Below are positions 46,066 to 57,310 of a DNA stretch of 64,000 bases, piece after piece (the first letter of the stretch is position 1; every line of letters begins with the position of its first letter). The notes beneath the pieces were generated by a model. The model was not told where the DNA came from and searched no databases. It saw only the letters and a program-made list of their open reading frames with translations. This stretch comes from Piliocolobus tephrosceles. Lineage: Eukaryota > Chordata > Mammalia > Primates > Cercopithecidae. Position numbers and translations under genes: made by a program. The stretch spans positions 143,107,708 through 143,171,707 of the forward strand of contig NC_045438.1 of NCBI RefSeq assembly GCF_002776525.5, written 5' to 3'.

Positions 46066-47416
46066 GAAGGGCCTATGGTTTCAGATTGTTACTGTTCATG
46101 CTTCAGAAAATGTCACCATCTCCAACAGCTCACTTCCCAACTTTGATCAGATGTAGTCAAGACCGGCAATCTAAAGACTTGCCAGCAAATTGCATCCCTC
46201 AGATCTGTGAGAAGCTGGCCTTTCCAAAGACCTCAGGTTAACACTATGCTTAGCAGACTGCCACAGAAGGGGGCTGTTAAAGGTTCATCTCAGAACTAAG
46301 ACTTTTTTTAAAAGAAATGACAAGATAAATGTCTACCAACTCAGCAAATGACTAAACAATATAAATTATTTAATTTAAAAAATTATTAACAGAACTATTA
46401 TATCAAGTACCTAGTTGAAAAGGTTTTAAATGATAACAGAATCTACAATGAGTTATCATCAAGGATCTGGGTCAGTAACAGGAAGAGAAGCAAGAAGTGT
46501 TGGCATGGAGATTATTTAAGCTGATAACTGCAAATTCCCCATTTGATTGAGATGTTAATGGTTAGGTAGAAGAAAACAGAATTTATAAAAGCCAAAAAGC
46601 AATTTATCCTCAATACAAATCACCAAGGCATGAGAAGAGAGACAGCCAGGGAGTACAAGTTCACATAAATATAATACATTCACTCTCTCTAAGTAATTGA
46701 TCGGCATAAGTGAATGTTATGAGGGTGGGGAAACCAAGGTATTCTGTGTGTCCAGAATCAGGAAGGCCTCTGGCCCTGTGGCCTCCCTGACTCTGTTCCG
46801 GATACCTCTGCCTCAGGTAGCCGCTATGAGCTGCAAAATTTTCTAACTAATTTCTCATCTTTAATACCAGGATCACTACTCAACCCTGAGCCACCAGGGT
46901 TCAGCTGAGTCTTTGAAGAAAGAATAACCACTTTAAGTGTTGTCCTGCACACACATACACATGCACTCACAAAACACCAGCAGAGGAGAAAGAATACAGG
47001 GAGAATACATTCTAGGATCACTTCTGAAACTTATCATTGGTGTTTTGCTGAGAAAATCTCTGAGCCAAAATTCATACCTAAGCATAGATAATGTCTGGTA
47101 CTAACATGTCAAAACACTAGTAGAAGAAAAAAGGCTTTTGTCTCCTTAACAAGCTATAAATGATCAGGAAGTAATGATGGTTATATGGAGCCTACCAGTT
47201 TTCCCAGAAATAAAGAACAACTCGCCCATCCCCACTATGACTACCAAAAACATGACAACCTGTTGTAACATTTTAAGCAATATTTCAAGCTGGGTTCCGA
47301 CTGAGAGGTATTTATAGATGTCTCATTTAAAACCAAAAAAAAAAAACCTCCACTGTCAAATAGATTTGAGGAACACTGTTTACTAATCCTCCTCTTAAAG
47401 AGGCACAAAACATATT
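46066..47416. other. segment without recognised features
   Basis: About 1.35 kb, nothing recognised. Confidence 0.4.
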
Positions 47417-47727
47417 TTTATTTATTTATTTATTTACACAGTATCTTGCTCTGTCACTCAGGCTGGAGTGCAGCAGCACAATCTTGGCTCACAGCAGCCT
47501 CGACCTTCCAGGCTCAAGCGATGCCCCTGCCTCAGCCTCCCAAGTAGCTGGGACTACAGGTGCACTCATCACTGACTTTTTTGTATTTTTTGAATTTTTT
47601 TGCAGAGACGGGGTCTTGTGATGTTGCCCAGGCTGGTCTAGAACTCCTGGAGTCAAGCAATCCACCAACCTCAGCCTCCCAAAGTTGAGGAAGAAGGGAT
47701 TACAGGCATGAGCCATCATGCCCAGCC
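47417..47727 (-). repeat. AluJ/S-grade element with a 10-bp templated replacement
   Basis: Antisense Alu with a (TTTA)n tail and end at cccagcc. Where the consensus reads aaagtgctgggat, this copy reads aaagt-tgaggaagaa-gggat: three bases are replaced by ten. The altered block is explained by an inverted match 700 bp downstream. Confidence 0.94.
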
Positions 47728-48361
47728 GCATATTCATTATAAAGGCTCATCTGAAAAGTTTTGCTGTCAAGAAATTTCTTTCTTTAAATTTATTTAACCA
47801 AAGAAGTTTTATTCACTTAACACCTTTAAAGCTGGCATTCCAAGGGATCCAGTGTAGCAAACGGCAGGGAGAGGCCTTTCCACATTTCTGGAGAATCTCT
47901 GCTTTTCTGGGCAAGGTCATCAATCTGTGTACTATTCAGATGGGCTTCCTCCACGTAGCAGGAATCATAGCATAGGCATCTGAGTGTAAACCATTAGTCT
48001 CTCCAGCAGAAAAAGAGGGCCTCTCTCTTCAAGGCAGTATTTCCCTAGACCCCAATGAAGGACTCTTGGGTCATATGTCCACCCCTTAGACTAATCACTG
48101 TGGCCAGGAGACTACAGCACAAAGGCCAGCAGGCACAGAAGTATCAGGTCTTCTGTGGCTGAAGAAGCTGAAACCACAGGAGAATCACATGGTTGCTGCG
48201 GACATGAGAAGTTCCCTAACTTTTATGCGTGTGTGTGTGTGTATGCATGTGTGCATGGTGGGTGGTGCTATGGAATGGACAGAATCTCTACCCTGAGCTC
48301 TGGAAAACCTAAATGATATCTCCATTTGGATATGTAACAAGTATTACAAATTAACATTTCC
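47728..48361. other. segment without recognised repeats, with a short (TG)n
   Basis: A (TG)n-type microsatellite at 48226-48258 is the only feature. An 85-codon plus frame at 47718-47975 is not recognised. Confidence 0.45.
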
Positions 48362-48712
48362 CAAATGTTTTCAGCTCTCCATCCCTTCTTCCTCAACTTT
48401 TTCCTCCCTCAGTTTCAGCAAAAGTCAATATCACCCAAAACCTGGGAATCGTCCTGGGTTCCTCTTTTTCCCTCACTCCCCACTTTTGATCACCAGCAAA
48501 TTCACTTGCTTCTACCTTAAAAACATATTTGGAACCCACCCACTCCTCTACACCTTCACTGCAAACACTCATCCAAGCCACTATTATCTCATACCTGGAT
48601 GAGCACAATCCAACCACTTCCATTTTTGCCTACCCATTGTATTCACTACACCATTCTCAGTGCCCAGCACATGACAACCACTCAAAAAATATTTGTAAAC
48701 AAATGAGTAAAT
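48362..48712 (+). repeat. L2 LINE with internal deletion
   Basis: 48362-48625 encodes the L2 ORF2 tail (NLGIVLGSSFSL, LIQATIISYLD; cf. the usual DxSLSFSPH and VQATIISRLDYCN). Then the text jumps directly to the L2 3' terminus: cagtgcccagcacatgacaa, ccactcaaaaaatatttgta. About 500-600 bases of the normal element are missing at about 48650. Bases 48381-48400 are the donor of the inverted insertion in the upstream Alu. Confidence 0.85.
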
Positions 48713-48823
48713 GGGGAAAAGGCTCCTAGGCTGGAAAGACAAAAACAGCAGATTTCCAGTTGATCACTACTTTTATGACTATTATGACAAATCTTTAGAC
48801 TTGAGGCTCCTGGCAACAACAAA

Positions 48824-48976
48824 AAAAAAGCAAATACACAATAGTCCCAGTGATAAGGGAAGCTGAGGTGAGAGGATCACTTGGAGTCCAGGAGTTCAAG
48901 GCCAGCCTGGGCAACATAGTGAGACCACCCCCCATCTCTAAAAAAATAAAGTATTTTTTTTTAAAAAAGCAAATAC
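48824..48976 (+). repeat. free left Alu monomer (FLAM-type), perfect 14-bp target-site duplication
   Basis: Body 48838-48962: tagtcccagtgataagggaa, gctgaggtgagaggatcact, ggagttcaaggccagcctgg, gcaacatagtgagacc and an A-rich tail. Only a left-arm-like monomer is present, 5'-truncated. aaaaaagcaaatac flanks it at 48824-48837 and 48963-48976. This supports retroposition of an early Alu monomer. Confidence 0.9.
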
Positions 48977-49374
48977 CCTATTATTTTAATTGATTTTTTA
49001 AAGGAAGCATACAAGATTTTTAAATGAGAAAAGTTCTTTTTTTCTGGCACTAAATGCTAAAAGCAATTTAGAATATGAACTATTCATTTAACAATTACTC
49101 ATAGGTCCTTAAAGAAAGCACTGAATTGCAAAACAGACATATGATTCCTTTAACAAACAACATGGACCTGTACTTCACAGTTGGCTTCTCATATCAACTC
49201 GGTAAAAGCCAAAGGCAAGCATCAAAAATTAAAGTAAGTGGGCTTCAGGGACTGTGGAATAATAGGGTCCAGCCACATAGCTTTCTAGAAACCTAATAGT
49301 AAGGACTGAACTTTGACTTCCTTGGGGGATGGATGCCTCACGGGTCCTGTAGGAAGTGGTGAGGCAGAGTAGAA

Positions 49375-49555
49375 AGACACAGGCTGCAGGACCAGAGAGA
49401 CTCACATTGTTGCCTTCCCACTCCGAGGGATTAGCTCTGGGGAACTGCTGAAGGATTTTAAGCAGGAGAATGATACATTTGGATGTGCAGTTCAGAAAAT
49501 TACTCTGGCAGCTGTATAGACAATGGATCAGGGTGATTCCTATAGAAACAATATT
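49375..49555 (-). repeat. L2 LINE fragment
   Basis: gaaggattttaagcaggaga, atgatacatttggatgtgca, aaattactctggcagctgta and tagacaatggatcagggtg are the antisense of the L2 ORF2 tail. Confidence 0.75.
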
Positions 49556-49669
49556 ACAAGCAAACAAACTTCTTCTTTCTACAATTTATCCTGATAAACA
49601 TGATTCACTTCTGGGAAACTTGTAGCAAAATTATGTTACAATAAGTTCCCTTCTCCTCCCTCCTCCTCC

Positions 49670-49700
49670 AAAAAAAAATAAATAAATAAATAAAATTGAT
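49670..49700. repeat. (AAAT)n microsatellite
   Basis: A short run of AAAT units after an A run; no Alu body is attached. Confidence 0.85.
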
Positions 49701-49839
49701 CAACCTTCCTCAATCTAAGTCTATAATGGAGCATCTAAAAGCTGGTTCTTCAAAATGGCAAAAGGTCCGTACTTCCAAAAAGTGTCTCACCTAATGACGG
49801 GGTAAATCATGGCTTGTGCCACTCCAGATCCCATCCTTC

Positions 49840-49975
49840 TTTTTTTTTTTTTAAATAGAGACAGGGGGTCTCACTATGTTGCCCAGGCTGGTCTTGAACT
49901 CCTGAGCTCAAGAGATCCTCCTGCCTCAGCCTCCTAAAGTGCTAGGATTACAGGCATAAGCCACCATACCCAGCT
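49840..49975 (-). repeat. Alu monomer (single arm)
   Basis: About 135 bp antisense: oligo-T, tagagacagggggtctcact, atgttgcccaggctggtctt, gaactcctgagctcaagaga, cctcctaaagtgctaggatt, acaggcataagccaccatac. Only the left arm is present, so it is a FLAM-type monomer or an Alu lacking the right arm. Confidence 0.88.
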
Positions 49976-50014
49976 CCTCACTGTCTTCTATAACCAAAAA
50001 GGATTTTCTAACTT

Positions 50015-50460
50015 GGTTGAAATCTTCCTGGTCTCCAGCCTCCAGTTCTGCCACACTGTAATCCAGTTACCAAATTGCAATCAAAATGGAAATCTGATCA
50101 TCTCTCCCCTTCTTCCCTGGCTCCCCAAAATCTTCATCAAAGCCTTCCATATGTTAGCCCTTCCTGCATCATCTCTGTTCCTTAAACTGAACTTCATACT
50201 TTAAATCCCTCTCCCTCTTGTCGTCACTGCCTAGCCAGCTCATTCGGGCCTTAAGGCTCAACACAGTCATCACCATGGAGCATCCCTCTAGCCCTGCATT
50301 GGGCCAACACCAGTCTATAATCGCACAGTACCACGGGCACATCTCTTACCACACCGTACTGTTCGAGTCTGCATGTTCTCTTTGTCTTATTTATCTTCCT
50401 GCCTCTAGTAGCAGCGTAAAGCCTGATACATCAGGAGCATTTGATGTTTACTGAACTAAC
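50015..50460 (+). repeat. L2 LINE (old copy)
   Basis: 50015-50200 gives decayed L2 ORF2 tail words (tctgatcatctctccccttc, ttccctggctccccaaaatc). The end reads gtaaagcctgatacatcagg, agcatttgatgtttactgaa, replacing the usual gcctggcacatagtagg...aaatgtttgttgaa. Plus frames of 63 and 78 codons are L2 remnants. Confidence 0.65.
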
Positions 50461-52399
50461 TCCAGAATGAAACTCTCTTCGACTTGCCCTCAACTCCCTA
50501 CCTTCAATTTCCTGACCTACAACAATGTCCTCAATGTGTTCTTTTAACAATGAATCCCTGATGCTGAATAGGATCACATGCTTCGCACAAGTTCATCATT
50601 AAACAACTCATATCAGAGACTAACGATAATGAGCTGATGCCCAGACTGGGAACTGAAACTTTGCAAATATCTTCTCATATGCTGAATCCCCTGAACAACT
50701 CTGGGGGACAGATATCCTTGTTACCTTTTCATTGTTTTCTTCAACCCTATCTTTCAAAACATACATACAACAAGAGCTGAGATACTTTGAGTATCTTTGA
50801 AAAATTCTGTCTGAAGCAAGAAGAAATCCGCATTTAGGTATGACTGAAGAGGTAATCAGAATTCTTGTTTGACTTCTCCAAAAGATTCCTGATGCATTCA
50901 ATTGAAGTCTGTGCTTTTTCTCAGCCATATCTTGGTCTGAATACCAGCAATGTCACTTACTAGACAGACTTTGCTCATGTGCTTTTACAAGATAATACAA
51001 ACTTCTGAATGTGCCATGTCCTGATCATTTAGGCTAAGGATCAATGAACTCAAATGTATAAGGAGGCCAAAGTAGCTTTGTCAAAGAGCAAAGCCGGCTC
51101 TGTGGAAAAAACGACAGCCTGAGAACAATGACAAATTAGTCAACATGGGCATCACGGCCAATGAGAAACACTAGGGTGCTTTGGGGGTAGCAGAAAACTG
51201 ACAAGAGCTTGCCACTGCTAAAAGAAAGAGGCTGATCACAACCCAGCTCTTCCGATTCCTGCTAAGCACAAACATAGACCTAGTGTTCCCAGGTCTTTTT
51301 TTTTTTTTTTTAAAGGGGGGAGGATGGAATCTAGATTTATGGCTGATATCTCCCAATTTATAAATATTGGGAACCAACATCAATTTTTTAAATACTGTAT
51401 ATTTAAAGCACAGTATAGCAGGCTGCAAGCCACCAGTTTGTGACATCTGGCTTTAGGCCTAAGTTGCTCATTATCATTTTAAATGGCCCACTGATTCTTA
51501 TAAACTTTTGTCTTCTCCAACATGACAGAAAGATCTTTTGTGACTGGAAATACATATGACCCTCCTAAGACTGGCACCCACTGTAGAACCCAAGATTTGA
51601 TGTCCCGGACTCAGGAACAGCTGGATTAAAGCATCCATGTTAACTAACATGAAGTTTTGTGTAGCTCATCAATCCAGGAGATTTTTCCCCTCTCATTGCA
51701 TTTCTTTAATTTTTAGTTATTATGAGTACATAATAGTTACATATATTCCTCATATCTCAATTTAGTTACCACAATCACTGTTTTTACAAGGTCCCAGGCA
51801 AGAAAGGGTGAGGCAAATGGAGGCTCTGAGGAAAGTGGCCCCAAAGCCTACATGATGGAAGATAACTCTGCAAAGACAAAGAGATGACGTTCCCAAGTTT
51901 GTATAGCGAAACTTGAGAGAAGGTAACGAAGATGTAACATCTGAACCAGAGAAATATAACTTCTGTAGAAAAGAAACAAGGCCGTGCAGCTCTATAAGGA
52001 ACAGTAAATAAATCAAGCATGCACACAAGAAGTAAAAAAATATATCCAAGTAGAAAGGAAGCTTTTAATGAAACATCCACAGAGCTCATGGGCTGTAGTG
52101 ACTTTAAGGCAAGATTCAAGGTACTATCTAGAAAACTCCTACCCAGTCTTGAAGGACCAAGCCCTGCGTTGAGCATGTACAGACTCTTTCTGTTCCATGC
52201 AGTACTTGCTAACAAAACTAAATTTAAATACCGTGCCATGATTCAGTCTCTTTTGAAGTACCTCATTAGTCCTTGATATCCCTTTGCTGTATCTCTGGCT
52301 TGTCTTGCCACTGCTCTGTGAGCCCCCACAACTCCTCCTCCACACATACTCTTCTCCCAAGAGCGTGGCACAGAATAAAGATCCATTTTAGATCTGGAT
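50461..52399. other. segment without firmly recognised repeats
   Basis: About 1.9 kb with a T run at 51298-51312. Minus frames of 91-151 codons (e.g. 51784-52239) show no recognised domains. Overlapping long frames on both strands suggest low stop density rather than a gene. Confidence 0.4.
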
Positions 52400-52540
52400 T
52401 TAAACAGTTTTCTTTACTAGTTCATTTCCTTATCTACCAATGAGGGAAACGCCACCTATGTCAGAGTGGGAATTAAATGAAATAATAAACCTGAAGACCC
52501 CAGCTCAATGGGGTCTTTAAATAATGCCAAATATTCATTC
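52400..52540 (+). repeat. MIR SINE fragment
   Basis: agttcatttccttatctacc, aatgagggaaacgccaccta and gggaattaaatgaaataata follow the sense MIR order (ctcatctgtaaaatgggg, gttaaatgagataat). Confidence 0.6.
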
Positions 52541-53209
52541 CTCTCTCCATACTCATATCCTACCACCAAGTCCCAATGTTCCATAGCTTATGACCCAAAA
52601 CGTTAAAAGTAGAACATTCTAAAATGTTGACCATATTAACAGAAGCTTGAAGAGATATGCAAGTTATAAATCTCTTTTTGTTCTTCCTCACCAATATAAA
52701 TTTGCTAAGTGACAGATTAAAAGACAGTCAATTCCAAGAAGTTGGATTCAATAACATGACATGAGGCACAAAGTAGCCCATATCAATAGCCAGGAATGAT
52801 TTTATTGCAGATTGTTATGCTAGTTGCCAGGAATTTTTTTTTAATCTTGAATGTTGCTTTAAATATAGTAATAAGAGAAAACATGACCGGCTGTTGAAGC
52901 CCATATGCTGCTCCTTTTCAGGACTACAGAATGCTCATTCAGAGTTTGTTTGTGCACAGCAAGTAGTAGCCGGAGGGGAGCCAGTAAAATCAATGAAGAC
53001 TCGCTGTTTGGAAAACTAGTAAATAGTAAATTGGGGCTGTGTTTCTCTGGTTTCTTCTAATCTAAAACCTGTGATGTAAATCAAGTTGATTCTTGACTTT
53101 TTATTTCAATTTCACGGACAGTCCAAATAGAATGCCTAGTGATCTCTATGCTGCAAATCTGCACTTCATCATATGAATTAAGCACAGTTGATCACTTTGT
53201 TCCTGAAAT
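52541..53209. other. repeat-free segment, possible conserved non-coding element
   Basis: No repeat recognised. 52800-53120 is complex, non-repetitive and AT-moderate; a candidate for cross-species comparison only. Confidence 0.35.
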
Positions 53210-53624
53210 ATTTCCCCACAAAACCACATTTTCCTGGTTTTCTTCTCTTCTCTCCCTGCCATTCTTTCTGTTCTTTTGCTGGCTCTTGCTCCTGTGAATG
53301 TCAAGAGTTCCTTCCAGCTTGGTCCTTTGCCCACTCTTGCACTCTCTCTCCTCGCTATCTCTCTCCTTTGGTGACATCACACCTATTTCAAATGCTTTAA
53401 ATACTCCCTGTACACTGGCAAGTTCCGAATTCCTTTCTGGAAACTCTATCTTTCCTCTGAGCTGTATTTGAAACTACATCTTCCCTCTGGGCTGTATGCT
53501 CATTTTGCCATCAACAGGCCAACATCTTCACTTGGAAATTTCATGAACACTCCAAACACAATGTGTTCAAAAGTTATGTCCTTTTGCTACCCCTGCCCCC
53601 ACAGTCTCCCTCATTACAATAAAC

Positions 53625-53737
53625 AAGGTCTTTATCAGGTTGCAGTGAGCCAAGATCGTGACACTGCACTCCAGTCTGGGTGACAGAGTGGGACCCCGTC
53701 TCGAAAGCTTAATAATAATAATAATAAGGTCCTTATC
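53625..53737 (+). repeat. severely 5'-truncated Alu (89 bp) with target-site duplication
   Basis: Only the Alu 3' part from aggttgcagtgagccaagat to the tail (53637-53725) is present; the tail has an (AAT)n run. The flanks aaggtctttatc (53625-53636) and aaggtccttatc (53726-53737) differ at one base, so this is a real truncated insertion rather than an erosion remnant. It is inserted in L2. Confidence 0.94.
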
Positions 53738-53862
53738 TACCCAGGTGCTCAAACTAATCACTGATTTCTCCTTTTTCCTCAGCTCCCATATACAAGTCCT
53801 ATCATTCCAACCTTCAGAACATATCCAGAATCTATCTACTGCTTACCATCTCCTCCAGCAAT

Positions 53863-54061
53863 CCCTAGACCAGTGGTTCTCAAAGTTTTCTGTTTATCAG
53901 ATCATCCAAAGGACTTGTTGAAGCAGAATGCTGAGTCCCACCTCCAGTTTCTGAATCAGCAAGTCCATAATAAGACTTGACATTTGCATTTCTCACAGGT
54001 TTCCAGGTCATTCTGATAGGGCTGATCCTGAGACCACACATTGAGAAGCACTGCCCTAGAC
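53863..54061 (+). mobile_element. MER5A (hAT-Charlie MITE) with perfect 8-bp target-site duplication
   Basis: 183 bp at 53871-54053, from cagtggttctcaaagttttc to ttgagaagcactg, with the MER5A body words ttgaagcagaatgctgagtc, cccacctccagtttctgaat, gacatttgcatttctcacag and ccacacattgagaagc. The octamer ccctagac flanks it at 53863-53870 and 54054-54061. This has the central TA of Charlie/Buster-group hAT targets. Inserted into the older L2. Confidence 0.97.
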
Positions 54062-54404
54062 CAAGCCTGACCTCTCAACTCCACTACTGTTAACAGTGTA
54101 ATTCTCTACTTAGAAGCCTCAGTAATCATTTTAAACATACCAGATTACATTATTTCCCCCATTAAAATCAAAGCCAAGCTCCTTACTGACCAGTATATGT
54201 AATCCAGCGTGACTTCTTGGATATCCCCTGATGCTCTTGCCTCACTGTTCTTTAGCTCTCCACTAAAACCACACACTTCCTCAGGGCCTTTGCACAATCC
54301 ATTGAATCTGCCTGGAAACCCCTTTCCCACACTTTTTGAATGGCTGGCACTCTTTTCCTTCAGGCCTCATCTTAAATGTTATTTTCTCAAAAATGTCTAA
54401 TCTA

Positions 54405-54699
54405 GGCTGGGCGCAGTGGCTCATGCCTGTAATCCCAGCACTTTGGGAGGCCAAGGTGGGCGGATCACGAGGTCAGGAAATCGACACCATCCTGGCCACA
54501 GTGAAACTCTGTCTCTACTAAAATACAAAAAATTAGCCAGGCATGCTGGTGCGCACCTATAGTCCCAACTGCTCGGGAAGCCAAAGCAGGGGAATTGCTT
54601 GAACCCGGGAGGCGGGGATTGCAGTGAGCCCAGATCATGCCACTGCACTCCAGCCTGGCAACAGAGCAAGACTCCATCTCAAAAAAAAAAAAAAAAAAA
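54405..54699 (+). repeat. AluS/Y-grade element inside L2
   Basis: Starts ggctgggcgcagtggctc and ends in an A tail of 19. A small deletion in the left arm removes aacatgg-type bases (ctggccacagtgaaactc). The target duplication is not clear. L2 continues on both sides. Confidence 0.95.
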
Positions 54700-54960
54700 G
54701 TATCATCTGACTATCTTACACAGCTCCCCACCCCACTCCAAATTCCCTATCACTATACTCTTTTCAATAAGTTTTAGCCCTTACCATAATTAGTATGGAT
54801 GTGTATGCATATGTTTGTCTCCTGCTGCCTAGCAAGACTAATCAAGCCACATCTGTTATATTTGCTGTATCCTCAGCACACTGTGCAGCATGCTACACAC
54901 TACATGCTGAATCACTTTTGGTTGTATAAATGGATAAATTAATGAATACATAATGAACTT

Positions 54961-55589
54961 TTCAGTAAAGGCAAAACCTTCTCAATTCTAGCTAACATGA
55001 TTTTTTAAACTTCTAAGATTCTTTGAATAATTCCCTTTAAGCCAAGCAAATTATGTTCCAAACAAGTCAAAACAATACCATATGAGAGCTATGGAGGAAA
55101 AAATGCTACTGAACACAAATCATTTCCACGAAAACAGACCCACAGCAAAACCCTAAAATCTGTAAGCAAATTGTCTTTTCCAGTATTTTTTAAAGATAGT
55201 TAAATACCAGCCTTCACACCAGATGACACTTTTACAAATATTCCCAGATTAAGCAGCTCATGGTATGTGACAATATGTCAACACCCTTTCATAGAATATA
55301 TACTCCTGCCTCACATAATGGCAAGTATTCAAGTTTCAATGAATTCTCTACCACATGAATATAGAAAGCTCATCTCAGGGCACACAGCTCAACAAATGAG
55401 GAAAGGACCTTTTATCTACCACCCATCAACAGCTGAGGTCTAAGCAAGAATCCTTTAGTTTCCAAAAGTAAGTTTTATATAGAACTTTCTACTTTCCCAC
55501 TAATATTCATCACACTAGAACTAATGCTGCACAGGAAAGCAAGCTGCAAAGCAAATGAAGGGGAGACCACTGAGAAAGCTCAGGACCTA
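54961..55589. other. segment without recognised features
   Basis: AT-rich, nothing recognised. Confidence 0.4.
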
Positions 55590-55998
55590 AGAGGTCCTGC
55601 ATGGCCTAGCCCCTGATCACCCTCAGCCCCACCTCCCTACCCTAGCTCTTCCACTTCTGCCCAGTGGTCCTCTTAGGGCTCACTTCCTTGACCCAGCCAA
55701 GCACACTTCCACATTAGGGTCTACATTCACACCTGTGCCCTCACCTGGAATGTCTTCTCCATCACTTCAGCCTCTACTAAACACCCGCCCTTCCCTGACA
55801 CATTATCTACAACAGCACCCACCATCCTACTCCATCTCCTATCCTCCCTGCTCTTATGACTACCAGATACTTTATCAGATATTTCTTTTCCATCTCTCCA
55901 AAGCTTAGGGATTTGCTTTGCTTGTTGCCTTACTCCCAACTCCGAGAAAGTGCTTAGTTCATGGTAAGCACTCAAACATTTGTTAAATAAATGAAGGA
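55590..55998 (+). repeat. L2 LINE 3' portion
   Basis: Sense L2: gaggtcctgcatggcctagc, ctgtgccctcacctggaatg, cacccgcccttccctgacac, cttagttcatggtaagcact and caaacatttgttaaataaat at the 3' end. The element is oriented like the large L2 only 0.6 kb upstream and could be a separate insertion. Confidence 0.85.
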
Positions 55999-56665
55999 CA
56001 AGCTACTTTCAGCCCAGTATGAGAGGAAAAACCATGAACTGAACAACATTCTTAGGATTGCTGTGCCAGGCTTAAGCACTCTGCAAAAATTTGCTGCTAT
56101 TTCCTGACATCAGGAATTTGCTTCTCTTTTTCTTCTGATGAGGGTGTTTAATATCTAAGATAGCTTTGCTCCTATAATCCCTCTATGAATGGGCATTCAT
56201 GTTTAAGGCAAAAAAAAAAAGTGTTGAATCTTGAGATGTCACATTCTTCAACATAATTACTGCTTTACACTGGGAACTCTGACACCATTCAGGGCCTCCC
56301 CAGCTCTGTAAGTGAAGTGATTGCAGCAAAGTGTCCCCCTAGGGACATGCCCAAGTCTCCTCTCCACCACTAGCATGGGATTTGCTACCCTCTGTGGCAG
56401 CTGCAGACAGGAGGGGGTGTTCCTACAGGTCTGTTCCTTTGTGGGGCATTAAACAGGGTTAACGCCCACAATTCATGATTACCTGGAGTATTATCTGAGC
56501 CATGGGCTCCCAGATGGAGGATCTAGACTTGGGATGCCAGCCAGAATAGGTTTGTCCTCTATCTCTTTTCTCTGTGCCTTTTTGCCTTCTGCCATAATAG
56601 TCAATTACCACAACTGATCACTGCTCTTCCATCCTTATTTTATGAGCTAGAAAATCAAAATACCC
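55999..56665. other. segment without recognised features
   Basis: No repeat or gene recognised; one A run at 56210-56220. Confidence 0.4.
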
Positions 56666-56976
56666 TGCTGGGTGCGGTGGCTTACGCCTGTAATCTCAGC
56701 ACTTTGGGAGCCCAAGGCAGGTGGATCACGAGGTCAGGAGATCGAGACTAAAATGAAACCCCGTCTCTACTAAAAATACAAAAAAAAAAAAAAATAGCCG
56801 GGCACTGGTGGCGGGCACCTGTAGTCCCAGCTACTCAGGAGGCTGAGGCAGGAGAATGGCGTGAACCCAGGAGGCGGAGCTTGCAGTGAGCTGAGATCAC
56901 GCCACTGTACTCCAGCCTGGGCGGCAGAGCGAGACTCTGTCTCAAAAAAAAAAAAAAAAAAAGAAAAAGAAAAAAG
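56666..56976 (+). repeat. AluY/Sc-grade element
   Basis: Starts gctgggtgcggtggcttacg. It contains gaatggcgtgaacccaggag and gcggagcttgcagtgagctg, the younger-Alu form, and a tail of A and AAAAG units. A deletion in the left arm is seen at gatcgagactaaaatgaaac. The target-site duplication is probably near aaaatac. Confidence 0.94.
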
Positions 56977-57310
56977 AAAATACGCTAAATCCTAAATTCT
57001 CTTTTATCTCTTATAATTTGATCATTTACATGTGAAAACTATAGTTGAAAGGGAAAAAAAATGAAACAAACAAATGAGCAAACTGTGCTTTGCACAGCGG
57101 GGAGTGTGAAGATGATGAATGGAACAGTCCCAACTTCCAAAGGTTTACACTCCAGTGACTATCCATAAAATCAGCTATCATGTTACTTTACTGGATAAAG
57201 TAACCAGGAACCATAGAAACCATACATCTATGATTTTCAGAAATGTTTGCAACCATTTATAAATTCTTTAAGGATAGTTTCAATTAAGACAAATAACCAA
57301 GGTTTTTATG

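Larger units (their letters stand above)
53210..54960 (+). mobile_element. long L2 LINE with three nested insertions
   Basis: One L2 can be followed through: 53210-53636 (ORF2: tggtcctttgcccactcttg, tttggtgacatcacacctat, gctttaaatactccctgtac), 53738-53870 (tgatttctcctttttcctca, aacatatccagaatctatct), 54062-54404 (cttcctcagggcctttgcac, ctgcctggaaacccctttcc) and 54700-54960 (3' UTR to tggataaattaatgaatac). Gaps are an Alu stub (53637-53725), MER5A (53871-54053) and an Alu (54405-54699). Removing them restores L2 order. About 1.2 kb of L2 remains; coding frames are broken. Confidence 0.88.

Noticed and set aside
51784..52239. 151-codon minus frame overlapping an 85-codon plus frame
   Set aside because: Overlapping open frames on both strands without domain evidence point to locally low stop density.
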